From: Acidobacteriota bacterium
GTDB lineage: Bacteria > Acidobacteriota > Thermoanaerobaculia > UBA5066 > Gp7-AA6
NCBI GenBank assembly: GCA_020199905.1
Contig: JAIVJS010000005.1
Coordinates: forward strand, 1 to 64,000
DNA: 64,000 bases
Direction: 5' to 3'
The position numbers were made by a program, and so were the translations under genes. The notes below the pieces were generated by a model. The model made no database searches, was not told the origin of the DNA, and saw nothing but the letters and a program-made list of their open reading frames with translations. Each line of letters opens with the position of its first letter. Positions within the stretch are counted from its first letter, which is position 1. Shown one piece after another: positions 50,861 through 60,910 of this stretch.

Positions 50861-52995
50861 GCCGCGGGAAGCTCGATGATGAAACGGGCGCCGCGAGGAC
50901 GGTTCTCCTCCACGCGGATCGTCCCGTTGTGGTCGGCCACGATGCGGGAGACGATGGCCAGGCCGAGTCCCGTCCCTCGCCCCTTCGTCGTGAAATCCGG
51001 AAGGAAAAGCTTCTCGCGGTCGCGGGGCGCCACGCCCCGGCCGGTGTCGGTCACGGCCAGCTGAACGCCGCGATCGCCTTCCGAGACGGTGACGACGATT
51101 TCTCCCGACGGTCCGCACGCCTCCAGGGCGTTGTCGATCAGGTTGATGAGGGCGCGCCGGATCTGCTCGGGGTCGACGTTCACGATCTCGCGGGCGAGGC
51201 GGCTCTCGACGCGTATGCGGACCCCCTCCCGCGCCCCTTCGAAGAGCCGGACGGCGGAAAGCGCAAGCGCGGGAAGGTCTGTGGGCTCCGGGCGCATCTC
51301 CGGGAGACGCGCGAACCGCGAGAACTCATCGACCAGCGACTTCAGGAAATTGACCTCCTCGACGATGACTCGCGTGCCGCGGTCGATCGTATCCGCGATG
51401 TCGGGCTCCCTGGCCTTCCACCGTTTCGCGATCCGCTCCGCGGAGAGGCGGATCGGCGTCAGCGGATTCTTGATCTCATGCGCGACCCGACGCGCGACCT
51501 CGCTCCACGCGGCCAGCTTCTGTTCGCGCGCGACGTGCGTCGTATCTTCGATGGCGAGCACCCATCCGCCTCTTTCGTCCGGGGAAGGCGCCGCAAGCGG
51601 CCGGAGTGCGATCTCCAGGCGGCGCTCCCCCTCGGGGCCCGGAAGAGCGAGCTCCCGAGGCGCGGAGGGAAGATCGCCCGCCCGCGCGGCGGCGAGCGCG
51701 GAGACCAGGCTCGCGAGCTCCGGCCGGCCGCGCAGCGCGTCCATCGAGACGTCCTCTCCGAGCCCGAGAAGGGCGCGTGCGGCCGGATTGCAGACGGTGA
51801 CCCGCTCCTCGGCGTCGAAGGCGAGGACGCCGGTCGTGACGGACTCGAGAACCGTCGCGAGGAGCCGCCTCTCGAGATCGACCCGCCGGTTGGAGCCCGA
51901 GAGCTCCTCGTTCGACCGCAGAAGGGCGTTGCGCGCGTCCTCCAGTCCCGCGGCCATGCGGTTGAACGACTCGACCAGCACGCCGAGCTCGTCCTCGGCG
52001 CGGATGCCGACGCGCGCCGAGAGCTCGCCCGACTCCAGCCGGTGCGTGGACTCGGCGAGGGCGGCGATCGGCAGCGTGATCCGGCGCGCGAGCGTCAGGC
52101 CGATCCAGGCGGAGGCAAACAGGATCGCGAGCGTGATCAGGAGGAAGGTGGAGATGTTGGCTGCCTTGATCGCCGGCTTCTGCACCTCGAGCTTCTTGTA
52201 TTCGGACCACGCGGCGGCGATCGACTCCATCGCGCGGGCCTCCGCGGGCGGGATGCGGGCCCCCGTCACCCAGGTCAGAGCGCCGGACGCCCGCGCCGCG
52301 CGGTATCGGTGCGAGCCGTCGCGGACGACCTCGATCCGGGTGTCCTCGCCAGCGGCGGCCGCGCGGCGAAGCGCCTCGGCGGCGATGGGAGGAATCTCTC
52401 CCGGCGCGTTCTGAACGAGAGCGATGCGCTCCGTGCCGCGATACGCCTCGACGGTGTCGAGCCGGTGCTCGCGCCGAAATGCCTCGAGGGCCGCCACCGA
52501 AGGGGCCGCGCCCCCGAACGTCTGCGCCGCCAGCCGCGCGTCGCCGAGGGTCTGGTCCGTGAGCCGGCGCTCGGCCATGTCTTCGACGGCTCGCGCGTTT
52601 CCCACGACCTCGCGCACGGGGGTCGAGAACCACCGATCGATCGACCGCTGGAGAAGGCCGGTGGCCGTGAAGAAGAGAAGCCCGATCGGGATCGCCGTCA
52701 GCCCGATGTACGTTACGAGCAACTTCGTCTTGAACTGGGAGCCGAGAGTCCGCCGCCGCCGCTCGAGCCAGGTCTTGAGCAGGGTGCGTCCCAGCACGAA
52801 GAGCACCGCGGCGATCAGCGTGATGTTGATGTAGGACAGGACGAAGAGAAGGAGACCCCGCGTGACGGTCCCCGGCTCGTCCGCCCGCTGCTGAAGCACC
52901 GACACCGCGGTCCAGACCACGAGGACCGCGAGCACCAGCCCGACGATGAGCTTGTTGTCCTTTCGCCGCCGCTGCAGCTCGGACAGGAGACTCAC
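50857..52995 (-). CDS. NtrY-like sensor histidine kinase
   Basis: From the GTG at 52995 the kinase has 712 residues. Three membrane helices near residues 12-110 and a fourth near 290 frame a periplasmic sensor region of about 160 residues. HAMP (LARRITLPIAALAESTHRLESGELSARVGIRAEDELGVL), PAS (LATVLESVTTGVLAFDAEERVTVCNPAARALLGL), the phospho-histidine helix (ARRVAHEIKNPLTPIRLSAERI) and the ATPase boxes (LINLIDNALEACG, TKGRGTGLGLAIVSRI) follow. It is coupled on both sides by GTGA overlaps, to the DUF4390 gene and the response regulator gene. Confidence 0.93.
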   Translation of the reverse strand: MSLLSELQRRRKDNKLIVGLVLAVLVVWTAVSVLQQRADEPGTVTRGLLLFVLSYINITLIAAVLFVLGRTLLKTWLERRRRTLGSQFKTKLLVTYIGLTAIPIGLLFFTATGLLQRSIDRWFSTPVREVVGNARAVEDMAERRLTDQTLGDARLAAQTFGGAAPSVAALEAFRREHRLDTVEAYRGTERIALVQNAPGEIPPIAAEALRRAAAAGEDTRIEVVRDGSHRYRAARASGALTWVTGARIPPAEARAMESIAAAWSEYKKLEVQKPAIKAANISTFLLITLAILFASAWIGLTLARRITLPIAALAESTHRLESGELSARVGIRAEDELGVLVESFNRMAAGLEDARNALLRSNEELSGSNRRVDLERRLLATVLESVTTGVLAFDAEERVTVCNPAARALLGLGEDVSMDALRGRPELASLVSALAAARAGDLPSAPRELALPGPEGERRLEIALRPLAAPSPDERGGWVLAIEDTTHVAREQKLAAWSEVARRVAHEIKNPLTPIRLSAERIAKRWKAREPDIADTIDRGTRVIVEEVNFLKSLVDEFSRFARLPEMRPEPTDLPALALSAVRLFEGAREGVRIRVESRLAREIVNVDPEQIRRALINLIDNALEACGPSGEIVVTVSEGDRGVQLAVTDTGRGVAPRDREKLFLPDFTTKGRGTGLGLAIVSRIVADHNGTIRVEENRPRGARFIIELPAA

Positions 52996-53561
52996 GGCGA
53001 GAACCGGACGTCGAAGCGGTTCGACTCCTTCCACGGAGTCCGCGCGTCGACGGGAATGATGGTGAACAGGTAGCCCGAGTCGAAGACGCCGCGGACCTCG
53101 ACGTACAGGTTCCGGTGGGGCTCGGCTACCCCGACCCGGAACACGAGGAGGTTTTCCCGGGATACCAGCCGACGGAGGACCTCGGCGAAGTCCCGCGTCG
53201 AAGAACGGGCGAGGGGCTTTCCGTCGAGCGTCTCCGCGATCACGTACTCCCGCGTGACGGGATCGAACGTGACCGCGACGCGGTAGCGCCTCCCGTCGAT
53301 CCGGTCGTCCCACAGCCAGTGCGCGTTGTGGCGATAGAGCCGGACGTCGTATCGGATCGCGGTCTCGAGCCCCGTCTCGATCTTGCTCGCGAGCTCCGGG
53401 TTCAGGGCGCCCTCAAGGCGAAACCTCAAGAAGACGTCCGGTCCCCGGGCCTCGGCGTGCACCGCCCCCATTCGCGGCCTGACCGCCTCCTCCGCCGCCG
53501 CCGGAGCGGCGGAAAGGGCTCCCAGCAACAGAGAGAGAGGGAGCCGCAAGCCCTTGAGCAC
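52992..53561 (-). CDS. Secreted DUF4390 protein
   Basis: The 189-residue protein (GTG start) has a signal peptide ending near AAPAAAEE. A beta-rich domain follows, with FLRFRLEGALNPELASKIETGLETAIRYDVRLYRHNAHWLWDDRI and a C-terminal TPWKESNRFDVRFSP. This matches DUF4390, a family regularly found beside NtrY/NtrX-type two-component genes. The coupled GTGA overlap suggests a periplasmic accessory to the sensor, perhaps reporting on envelope state. The biochemical role is unknown. Confidence 0.82.
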   Translation of the reverse strand: MLKGLRLPLSLLLGALSAAPAAAEEAVRPRMGAVHAEARGPDVFLRFRLEGALNPELASKIETGLETAIRYDVRLYRHNAHWLWDDRIDGRRYRVAVTFDPVTREYVIAETLDGKPLARSSTRDFAEVLRRLVSRENLLVFRVGVAEPHRNLYVEVRGVFDSGYLFTIIPVDARTPWKESNRFDVRFSP

Positions 53562-53630
53562 GAGGCCGATTGTAAAGGAGGGAGCCCGGACGGACTCGGC
53601 GGCTGACCCGAGTCCGTCCCGTCGAACCAG

Positions 53631-53789
53631 CTATTGGATCTGCGCAGGCAACACTGGAAGCTTGACGACCCTGCCCCCCAGCGCCTCCGTAAACCAGATG
53701 GATCCGTCGGGAGGCGCCCTGATCCCCCAGGCACCGCCCTTCTCGTTCTCGTTCTCGTTTGAAAAGAGAAACTCCGTCAGCACGCCTTC
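53631..53789 (-). pseudogene. Remnant of a Vgb/streptogramin-lyase-like beta-propeller
   Basis: The last 52 codons of the minus-strand ORF read EGVLTEFLFSNENENEKGGAWGIRAPPDGSIWFTEALGGRVVKLPVLPAQIQ. The PDGSIWFTE blade repeat is diagnostic of virginiamycin B lyase-like propellers, which normally have six or seven such blades. Here one blade survives next to the lpxC stop codon, upstream of no promoter. The NENENE run comes from a short ttctcg triplet-like repeat. Confidence 0.55.
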
Positions 53790-53799
53790 CCGGTGGTCG

Positions 53800-54708
53800 C
53801 TACTCGTTGACCGTGCGCTCCTGGCGGACGTCGGCGGCGGGGCGGAGGCCGGGGGTGCTCCGGGCGAGCTCCAGGGCGCGCGCGAACTCGATGTGCAGCG
53901 CATGGCCCGCCTTGCGGGCGAAGATCCGGCCGGCGAGGGGCGCGCCGAGGAGGGCGAGGTCGCCGACCAAGTCGAGGATCTTGTGGCGGACGAACTCGTC
54001 GCGGAACCGCAGCGGTCCCGACGCGACTCCCGTCTCGTCCAGCACGACCGCGTTGTGAAGGTTGCCTCCGCGCGCCAGCCCGCGGGCGCGCAGGGCCTCG
54101 ACGTCGCGAGCGAACCCGAAGGTGCGCGCGGGCGCGATGCGCGCGGAATACTCCTCCGGGCGGATCGCGACGGTGAGCTCCTGCTTTCCGACGACGGGGT
54201 GCGGGAAGTCGATCTCGTAGCTGATCGTGAGCCCGGATCCGTCTGGAACGTACCGGACGCTCCGATCGCCCCGGGAAACCTCGACCTCGCGATCGAGCGT
54301 GATCGGACGGACGCGTTCCTCCTGGCGCTCGAATCCTGCGGCGTGGAAGAGGCGCACGAACGGCAGAGCCGAGCCGTCCAGGATCGGAATCTCGGGGCCG
54401 TCGACCTCGATGCGGCAATTGTCGAGGCCTTCGCCGGCCGCCGCGGAGAGGACGTGCTCGACGGTCCCGATCGAGATTCCGCCCGCCGAAAGCGTCGTGG
54501 CGTAGTCGAACAGGCTCGCCGAGGAGAGGCGCGCCGCGATCGGCGAGTTCGGGTGATCGGTGCGCACGAAGACCAGGCCGTCGCCGGGCGCCGCGGGGCG
54601 GAACATCGCGCGCACGGGATGACCGGAATGGAGCCCCACGCCCTCGATGGAAACGGTCGTTCGGAGTGTGGTCTGGGATCGCACGCAGTTCGTTCCGCTC
54701 TCCCGCAT
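53800..54708 (-). CDS. lpxC: UDP-3-O-acyl-N-acetylglucosamine deacetylase
   Basis: The 302-residue zinc enzyme commits UDP-GlcNAc to lipid A. Zinc ligands and catalytic residues are visible: TVEHVLSAAAGEGLDNCRIEVDGPEIPILDGSALPFV, then VRHKILDLVGDLALLG (His and Asp ligands) and AGHALHIEFARAL (catalytic His). The protein has no fused FabZ. The C-terminal 20 residues are not conserved. It is a clear sign of an LPS-bearing diderm. It starts 11 bases from the proposed start of the divergent HD-GYP gene. Confidence 0.96.
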   Translation of the reverse strand: MRESGTNCVRSQTTLRTTVSIEGVGLHSGHPVRAMFRPAAPGDGLVFVRTDHPNSPIAARLSSASLFDYATTLSAGGISIGTVEHVLSAAAGEGLDNCRIEVDGPEIPILDGSALPFVRLFHAAGFERQEERVRPITLDREVEVSRGDRSVRYVPDGSGLTISYEIDFPHPVVGKQELTVAIRPEEYSARIAPARTFGFARDVEALRARGLARGGNLHNAVVLDETGVASGPLRFRDEFVRHKILDLVGDLALLGAPLAGRIFARKAGHALHIEFARALELARSTPGLRPAADVRQERTVNE

Positions 54709-54718
54709 CGCAGCATCG

Positions 54719-56578
54719 ATGCCAGCTTTCCCGCGGCCGTTCGAAGAGTTGCAAGTCCTTCACCAGGTTGCGCTCGTGCGGAACGGGGGCGCCGCCGCCG
54801 TCTGGCTCCTGTGGCTGTCCCGCCACAACTCTGTGGCCCCCGCGCCACCCACGGAGCCCCAAGAGTCGATCCGGGTACACTCGGAGGAAATGCTTCCGCA
54901 GCGCCTCGAGGAAGTGGTCGCGGGCATCCTGGCGGAGTCCCGCGCGGCGTTGCGCGTCGCTCGCGCTCGCTGCTACACCATGGGTCCGTCCGGGGATTTC
55001 CGGCTGGCCGGATCGTACGGATTCGTGTCGCGTTTCGGGCCGGAGGACTTCCTGGAGGCTTCACATCCCTTAGTCGACTGGGTCCAGCATCATCGCCGCC
55101 CCGCGTATGCGAATTCCGCGAGGGAGGCCGGGCGGCTCGCGGCCTCGATGGAACGGGAGCAGTACGCCCGCATGCTCGCGGCGCCGGCGTACGTCGGATC
55201 CCGGATGGTCGGAATCGTCGAGCTCCAGGACAAGCTGGAAGGCGCCTTCTTCGCGGCGGAGGATCTCCGCGCGGCCGAAAAACTGGCCTCGCGCATCGCG
55301 GAGGTCCTCGAATCGTTCAACGGGACCTCCGTCGCCGCGCCGGAGCCGCTGGCGCCGGAGGACGCGGAAGCTCTCTACCGGCCGGGATCCGACGGGGGCT
55401 CGCTTCAGGAGTTTCCCTCCCCGCCGGCGCTCTTCTCTTCGGGGCCGGAGTGGGAGGACGGACCGGCGGAAGTGGCGTCCCCGGCCGCCGCGGATGTTCC
55501 GGCGCCTTCCCGGCCGCCGGTTCTCTCGAGCCGCCCGGTGCCCCGGGAAGAGCTCGTGTTCCGGGGGTTCTGGAGCTCGCTCCTTCTCGCTTCCGACATC
55601 GATGCCGTCGCGTTTTCGAGCTGGACCCGGGACGCGGTCCACATCCGGATCGGGGCGCGCCGCGCGCTCTCCGAAGACGCCCGCCTCGCGCTTGTCGAGA
55701 GCCTCGCGCCGGTCGTCGCCTCGGCCTCGCCCGACCTGCGGCCGCCGCATCAGAAGAGGTTCTCGACCGAGTTTCCCCTTGGGCGCGGGGACGGCGAGAT
55801 CCAGAGCTTCGCCGGAATCCAGACCTCGGTGATCATCTCCGGCGTCCGCACGCTCCTCGTGAGCCTCCTGTTCTCCCGGCCGCCCGATGAAGCCGGCGAG
55901 GAAGCGCTCAAGGAGGTCCACCGCGGGATCCGCGCGGCGGTCCTCCAGTCCGCGTCTGGGGAGCGGTACCGGCAGTCGTATCGCAGTCTGGTCAAGTCGC
56001 TCCTGGAGCCGGGCGCCACGCCCTATCCTCAGCTCAAGGCGCACTCCTACGCCGTTGGCGCTCTCTGCCGGCGCTTCGCCACCGCGCTCCGCCTTCCGGC
56101 CGAGGGGATCGAGCAGCTCACCGTCGCCGGGCTCCTGCACGACATCGGCATTCGCGAAGTCGAGGTTCCGTATGAGCGTCTGGCGGGACGCCGGCCCCTC
56201 GACCTTCAGGAGGTGGCGCTCGTGCGGCGGCACGCGGTCATCGGCGCCGACATCCTGGAGCGAATCGAGTTTCCGTATCCGATCGCGCCCCTCGTCCGCC
56301 ACCATCACGAGCGGTACGACGGCGCGGGCTATCCCGACGGCCTCTCCGGCGACCGGATTCCGTTCGGCTCCCGCGTGCTGGCGATCGCGGAGGCGTACGA
56401 CGCCATGACGGCGCTGCACTCGTACCGCTCGCCGATCGCCTTCGAGGCGGCTCTCGACATCCTCACGGCCAAGGGAGGCACCCAGTTCGACCCCGAGCTC
56501 GCGCGCCGGTTCTGCGAGCTCCTTCGCACCACGGCGCCGCGGCCGAAGGGCAACGACCTTCCGGACTCGCTCCGATGA
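54719..56578 (+). CDS. GAF-like and HD-GYP domain c-di-GMP phosphodiesterase
   Basis: The listed ORF starts at 54647, inside lpxC on the other strand. I use the ATG at 54719, giving 619 residues, though 54890 (after tcggagga) is also possible. Residues 60-230 resemble a GAF domain (EVVAGILAESRAALRVARARCYT, then MVGIVELQDKLEGAFFAAEDLRAAEKLASRIAEVL). A proline-rich linker and a second sensor-like region follow. The HD-GYP domain has LLHDIGIREVEVP and HHERYDGAGYPDGLSGDRIPFGSRVLAIAEAYDAMT. It should hydrolyse c-di-GMP. smpB follows with an ATGA overlap. Confidence 0.88.
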   Translation: MPAFPRPFEELQVLHQVALVRNGGAAAVWLLWLSRHNSVAPAPPTEPQESIRVHSEEMLPQRLEEVVAGILAESRAALRVARARCYTMGPSGDFRLAGSYGFVSRFGPEDFLEASHPLVDWVQHHRRPAYANSAREAGRLAASMEREQYARMLAAPAYVGSRMVGIVELQDKLEGAFFAAEDLRAAEKLASRIAEVLESFNGTSVAAPEPLAPEDAEALYRPGSDGGSLQEFPSPPALFSSGPEWEDGPAEVASPAAADVPAPSRPPVLSSRPVPREELVFRGFWSSLLLASDIDAVAFSSWTRDAVHIRIGARRALSEDARLALVESLAPVVASASPDLRPPHQKRFSTEFPLGRGDGEIQSFAGIQTSVIISGVRTLLVSLLFSRPPDEAGEEALKEVHRGIRAAVLQSASGERYRQSYRSLVKSLLEPGATPYPQLKAHSYAVGALCRRFATALRLPAEGIEQLTVAGLLHDIGIREVEVPYERLAGRRPLDLQEVALVRRHAVIGADILERIEFPYPIAPLVRHHHERYDGAGYPDGLSGDRIPFGSRVLAIAEAYDAMTALHSYRSPIAFEAALDILTAKGGTQFDPELARRFCELLRTTAPRPKGNDLPDSLR

Positions 56579-57066
56579 AGGAGGGCGGAAGAGGGCGCCC
56601 GGCGGCGGCGAAGGAGAAGAAGACCTCGCCGATCGCCTCCAACCGGAAGGCGTTTCACGAGTACTTCGTGGAAGACCGCATGGAGGCGGGGATCGCGCTC
56701 CTGGGCTCCGAGGTGAAGTCGCTGCGGGAAGGGCGGGCGCAGCTCAAGGACTCCTACGTCCAGTTCCGCGACGGCGAGGCGTACCTCGTTGGAGCCCACA
56801 TCTCTCCCTACGGCTCCGCCTCCTGGACGAACCACGCGCCGGAACGAGACCGCAAGCTCCTGCTCCACCGGCGCGAGCTCGCGAAGTGGGCGTCCGCCGT
56901 CGCAACATCCGGAGTGACGTGCATTCCGCTTTCCCTCTATTTTAAGGGCTCCCGGGCGAAGGCGGAGATCGCGCTCGTCAAGGGCAAAAAGCTGCACGAC
57001 AAGCGAGACGCGATCCGCGACCGCGAGCTGAAACGGGAGGCCGATCGGTCGATGCGGAGGAGATGA
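56575..57066 (+). CDS. smpB: SsrA-binding protein SmpB
   Basis: The 163-residue protein shows SNRKAFHEYFVEDRMEAGIALLGSEVKSLREGRAQLKDSYVQ, KLLLHRRELAKW, PLSLYFKGSRAKAEIALVKGKKLHDKR and the basic C-terminal tail. All are canonical. It carries tmRNA into stalled ribosomes for rescue. The first 20 residues are an unusual basic extension. The ATG overlaps the HD-GYP stop as ATGA. No tmRNA gene is visible in the following sequence. Confidence 0.96.
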   Translation: MKEGGRGRPAAAKEKKTSPIASNRKAFHEYFVEDRMEAGIALLGSEVKSLREGRAQLKDSYVQFRDGEAYLVGAHISPYGSASWTNHAPERDRKLLLHRRELAKWASAVATSGVTCIPLSLYFKGSRAKAEIALVKGKKLHDKRDAIRDRELKREADRSMRRR

Positions 57067-57130
57067 AGCTTTCAGCTGTCGGCTCTCAGCTGTCAGCCGT
57101 CCGTCATGAGCTCTGAGTCAGAATCCGGCT
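57067..57130. repeat. CAGCTGT / CAGCTCT heptamers after smpB
   Basis: gctttcagctgtcggctctcagctgtcagccgtccgtcatgagctctgagtcag contains five 7-bp steps of the cagctgt/cagctct unit. Confidence 0.75.
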
Positions 57131-57133
57131 AGC

Positions 57134-57595
57134 GTGACTCTTCTCTTTTCGCTCCGTGACTACGCCGACCGCGATTTCGATGCGATCGTCGAGCTCGATC
57201 GGGAGTGCTTCGAACCGGGGATCGCGTACCCGCCGCCCGAGATGCGTCGGTTGCTGTCTCTCGTAACTCGGGAAGGCGTGATCGCGGAATCGGCGGAGAC
57301 GATCGCCGGATTCTGTCTGGGGTACCGCGCGCCTCGGGGGACCGGTCGCATCATCACTCTCGACGTGCGGGCCGATCATCGAAGGAGCGGAGTCGGACGC
57401 TCTCTTCTCGAAGAAACCATTCGCCGATTGCGAGAGGCGGGCGCCGGCGAGACGGTTCTGGAGGTGGACCTGCGGAATGCTTCCGCCATCGCCTTCTACG
57501 AGCGACTCGGTTTTCACCGGCGGCGGACCATCCCCGGATACTACGGGCCGGACCGGCCCGGCATCGAAATGTCGAGAGAGTCCGCGGGGCCTTGA
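57134..57595 (+). CDS. GNAT family N-acetyltransferase
   Basis: The 153-residue protein has the acetyl-CoA loop VRADHRRSGVGRSLLEETIRRLREAG (R-x2-G-x-G/A) and the C-terminal LEVDLRNASAIAFYERLGFHRRRTIPGYYGPDRPGIEM. The ITLDVRADHR beta-strand is typical of RimI-like enzymes. The PGYYG text resembles the ribosomal-protein N-acetylase RimI or the archaeal NAT group. The substrate is unknown. It is bordered by heptamer repeats on both sides and probably transcribed alone. Confidence 0.85.
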   Translation: MTLLFSLRDYADRDFDAIVELDRECFEPGIAYPPPEMRRLLSLVTREGVIAESAETIAGFCLGYRAPRGTGRIITLDVRADHRRSGVGRSLLEETIRRLREAGAGETVLEVDLRNASAIAFYERLGFHRRRTIPGYYGPDRPGIEMSRESAGP

Positions 57596-57598
57596 CCG

Positions 57599-57651
57599 GC
57601 GTTGAACGCAGAAAGCTGAGAGCTGACAGCCTGATAGCTGACAACTGACAG
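57599..57651. repeat. CTGACAG / CTGAGAG heptamers
   Basis: gaacgcagaaagctgagagctgacagcctgatagctgacaactgacagct shows six 7-bp steps of ctgacag-type units between the acetyltransferase and the GGDEF-EAL gene. Confidence 0.8.
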
Positions 57652-60600
57652 CTACCTCGCCGCCTTCTTCCTCTTCTTCGGGGCCGTCTTGCGATTCTGC
57701 TCGAGAAGTTCGACGAAGCGTTCGGCGGGGACGGGCCGGCTCACGAGGTACCCCTGCATCTCGTCGCAGTGCTGGGCGCGCAGAAACGCGAGCTGAGGCT
57801 CCGTCTCGACGCCTTCGGCGACCACCGTGAGCTCCAGGCTGTGCGCCATCGCGATGATGGCCGACGCGATGGCCCCATCGTCCGGGTCGGTCGTCACGTC
57901 TCGGACGAATGACTGGTCGATCTTCAACCGGTCGATCGGAAAGCGTTTCAGGTAGTTCAGAGACGAGTAGCCCGTTCCGAAATCGTCCATCGAGAGCTGC
58001 ACGCCGAGATTCTTCAAGTCCCACAGCGTGCTGATCGATATCTCCGCGTTCTGCATCGCGTTCGACTCGGTGATCTCGAGATCCAGGAACTCCGGCGCGA
58101 GGTCCGCCGCTTCGAGCGCCGCCTTTACCTGGGACACGAGGTCGGCCTGCTGAAACTGCCGCGCCGAGAGATTGACCGCGACCGAGAGTTGCGGATATCC
58201 GAGCCGCTGCCATTCGCGCACCTGCGCGCACGCCGCCCGCAGCACCCACTCTCCGATGGGAACGATCAGGCCGGAGATCTCGGCGAGCGGAATGAACTCT
58301 CCCGGGGCGAGCAACCCCATCTCGGGATGCTCCCAGCGGATCAGCGCCTCCGCGCCGCGGATCTGGTTGGTGTCGAGATCCACGAGCGGCTGGTACTGAA
58401 GGACGAGCTCCTCGTGCTGAATGGCCTGGCGCAGCCGGCTCTCGAGCGAAAGGCGCTCGAGAGCGCGGGAGTTCATGGCCGCGGTGTAGAGCTGGAAGTT
58501 GTCGCGTCCCTGCTCCTTGGCCCTGTACATGGCCGTGTCCGCGTTGCGCACGAGCGTTTCCGCGTTCTCGCCGTCGGTGGGATAGATCGCCACGCCGATC
58601 GACGTCGTCAGGAAGAGCTCCCGGCCGTCGATCACGAAAGGGAGCCGCAGGACGCCCAGGATCTTTCGGGCAATCTTGGCCGCCTGCTCGTCGTCGGCCA
58701 TCCCGGGAACCAGCACGGTGAACTCGTCGCCGCCGAGCCGCGCCACGGTGTCGCCTTCCCGCACGCAGCTTCCCAGGCGTTCCGCGATGCGCCGCAGCAG
58801 CTCGTCGCCGATCGAATGTCCGAGCGAGTCGTTGATGACCTTGAAGCGGTCGAGGTCCAGAAACAACGTGGCGAGCCGGTCCTCCGAGCGCTGGGCGGTC
58901 AAGACCGCCATGCGGAGACGGTCCTGGAAGAGGAGCCGGTTCGGCAGCCCGGTCAGCGCGTCGTGAAACGCGAGGTGCTTGACCTGTTCTTCCGCGCGCT
59001 TGCGCTCGGTGATGTCGATGACGGTCCCCTCGATCATCGCCGGCTTGCCGTCGACGCCTTCGATGACGCTCCCGTTCTCGAGGACCCACACGAGGGTTCC
59101 ATCCCGCCGGCGCTGACAGGACTCGTAGTTCGAGAGGGAGTGGCGCTCCCGGAGGCGGGTGACGGCGGCGTCCCGGTCCTCGGAATTGCGGTAGAAGTCC
59201 CATGCGGGCTGCCCGAGCACTTCTTCGCGCGAGTCGTAGCCGAACATGCGCGCGAAGGAGTCGTTGCAGTCGAGGATCCGGCCCTCGAGCGTCGTCCGAT
59301 AGACGCCGGCCAGGTTGCGCTCGAAAAGCGTTCGGTAGCGGGTCTCCGAAGCACGGAGAGCGTCCTCGGCGCGTTTGCGCTCGCTGACGTCGCGAAAGCT
59401 CCACACGCGCCCGACGGCCCTTCCCGCGACGCGCTGCGGCCGCGAGAGCCTCTCGAACACGCGGCCGTCTCGAAACTCGACGACGTCGTAGCTCTCCGTC
59501 TCGGGCGTGTTGCGGAGCGAGTCGATCATTCCGAAGAAGGTCCCCGGGTCTTTCATCTGTCCGGCCGCGGAGGCCAGCACCAGCCGGTGATCGCTTCCCT
59601 CGAGGGGCGCGCCGGACAGGCGCCACATGTCCCGGAACTTCTGATTGAGCGTCAGGATCCGCTCCTCGTCGCCGACGACGAGCAGGCCGTCCGCGGTCGC
59701 TTCGAGGGTTGCCCGCACGAGGGAAAGCGAGGCTTCCCGATCCTCCTCCGCCCGTTTGCGCTCGGTGATCTCGACCAGAGTGCCTTCGATGATCAGCGTG
59801 CCGGGCTCCGGGCCGTCGACAAGACTCTCGTTCGCGAGCACCCACATGATGCTCCCGTCCCGGCGGCGCATCCTCTGCTCGTGGTTCGTGAGGGTGCGCT
59901 TCTCACCCAGCCGCCGGATGGCTTCGGTCCGCTCCTCCGGGTTCAGATAGAAGCTCACGGCGGGCATCGCGATCACCTCTTCGGGCGTTTCGTATCCGAA
60001 GATCCGCGCGAACGCGGTGTTGCAGTCGAGCACGCGGCCGTCGAGCGTCGTCCGATAGACGCCGGCGAGATTGCGCTCGAAGAGCTGCCGGTGGCGGGCC
60101 TCGGAGTCCCGCACCGCGTGCTCCGCGTCCCGCCGCTCCGTGACGTCCCTCGCGATCACCGTCAGGAGCCGGCGGCCCTCGCGGGGCGATTCCCCGAAGG
60201 AAATCTCGAGCGGGACTTCGCGGCCGTCCGCGTGTCGTCCCGAGAGCGCGAGCGCTTCGCCGGGCGCCGTGGCCTTCCAGGTCGTGGGGCCTTCCGGTCC
60301 GCCGTAAGGGTGCGTGGGCAGCAGCATCGAAAGCGGTTCGCCGATGAGCGCGGACATCGGGTGCCCGAAGATGGGCTCGGCGGCGCGATTCACGTAAAGG
60401 ATCCGGCCGTCGTCGCCGACCGTCAGGATCGCGTCGGACGCGGTCTCCGCGAGGGTTCGAAACCGGCTCTCGCTTTCGCGCAGCGCCTTACGGGTCAGGC
60501 GGCGCTCCCGCCGGATCTGCGCCTCCCTCAGCTCCCGCTCGACGGTGGGGCAGAGCCGGGCCAGCGCGTCGTGCGTGATGCAGTTGTGCGCGCCCGCTTT

Positions 60601-60888
60601 GATGGCGCGGACGGCGGTCTCCTCGCCGATCGTGCGCGACACGATGAGAAAGGGAATGTCGAGGTCGAGCTCCTTCAAGATGGAGAGGGCGGCCAGCGCT
60701 CCGAAGGCTTCGAGCTCGAAGTCGGAGAGGATGAGCTCGAAACGCTCCCGGGCCAGCGCCGCCTGCATCTGCTGGGACGTCGTGACGCGCTCGAACGCGA
60801 CGGCGTAGCCGCCCCGTCGAAGCTCTTCGAGCGTCCATTCCGCCCCGGCCGCGGAATCGTCCACGATCAACACTTTCAACGTGGGCAT
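57652..60888 (-). CDS. Receiver-PAS(x4)-GGDEF-EAL c-di-GMP regulator
   Basis: The 1078-residue protein has a receiver ([13 protein letters not shown], acceptor [12 protein letters not shown]), four PAS domains (residues 140-620), a GGDEF cyclase domain ([14 protein letters not shown]) and an EAL phosphodiesterase domain ([54 protein letters not shown]). An RxxD inhibitory site precedes GGDEF by five residues (REGDTVARL). The second and fourth PAS domains are near duplicates ([22 protein letters not shown] / [22 protein letters not shown]). The C-terminus KKRKKAAR is basic. The upstream TATAAT gives it its own promoter. Confidence 0.93.
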   Translation of the reverse strand: MPTLKVLIVDDSAAGAEWTLEELRRGGYAVAFERVTTSQQMQAALARERFELILSDFELEAFGALAALSILKELDLDIPFLIVSRTIGEETAVRAIKAGAHNCITHDALARLCPTVERELREAQIRRERRLTRKALRESESRFRTLAETASDAILTVGDDGRILYVNRAAEPIFGHPMSALIGEPLSMLLPTHPYGGPEGPTTWKATAPGEALALSGRHADGREVPLEISFGESPREGRRLLTVIARDVTERRDAEHAVRDSEARHRQLFERNLAGVYRTTLDGRVLDCNTAFARIFGYETPEEVIAMPAVSFYLNPEERTEAIRRLGEKRTLTNHEQRMRRRDGSIMWVLANESLVDGPEPGTLIIEGTLVEITERKRAEEDREASLSLVRATLEATADGLLVVGDEERILTLNQKFRDMWRLSGAPLEGSDHRLVLASAAGQMKDPGTFFGMIDSLRNTPETESYDVVEFRDGRVFERLSRPQRVAGRAVGRVWSFRDVSERKRAEDALRASETRYRTLFERNLAGVYRTTLEGRILDCNDSFARMFGYDSREEVLGQPAWDFYRNSEDRDAAVTRLRERHSLSNYESCQRRRDGTLVWVLENGSVIEGVDGKPAMIEGTVIDITERKRAEEQVKHLAFHDALTGLPNRLLFQDRLRMAVLTAQRSEDRLATLFLDLDRFKVINDSLGHSIGDELLRRIAERLGSCVREGDTVARLGGDEFTVLVPGMADDEQAAKIARKILGVLRLPFVIDGRELFLTTSIGVAIYPTDGENAETLVRNADTAMYRAKEQGRDNFQLYTAAMNSRALERLSLESRLRQAIQHEELVLQYQPLVDLDTNQIRGAEALIRWEHPEMGLLAPGEFIPLAEISGLIVPIGEWVLRAACAQVREWQRLGYPQLSVAVNLSARQFQQADLVSQVKAALEAADLAPEFLDLEITESNAMQNAEISISTLWDLKNLGVQLSMDDFGTGYSSLNYLKRFPIDRLKIDQSFVRDVTTDPDDGAIASAIIAMAHSLELTVVAEGVETEPQLAFLRAQHCDEMQGYLVSRPVPAERFVELLEQNRKTAPKKRKKAAR

Positions 60889-60910
60889 TTTGTTTATTTC
60901 GAGAGCAGGA

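Noticed and set aside
57067-57133. tmRNA gene next to smpB
   Set aside because: The gap is too short and consists of heptamer repeats; no tRNA-like ends or tag frame are seen.
57104-59845. Minus-strand ORF of 913 residues in another frame
   Set aside because: Frame shadow of the same GGDEF-EAL gene; no recognisable motif.
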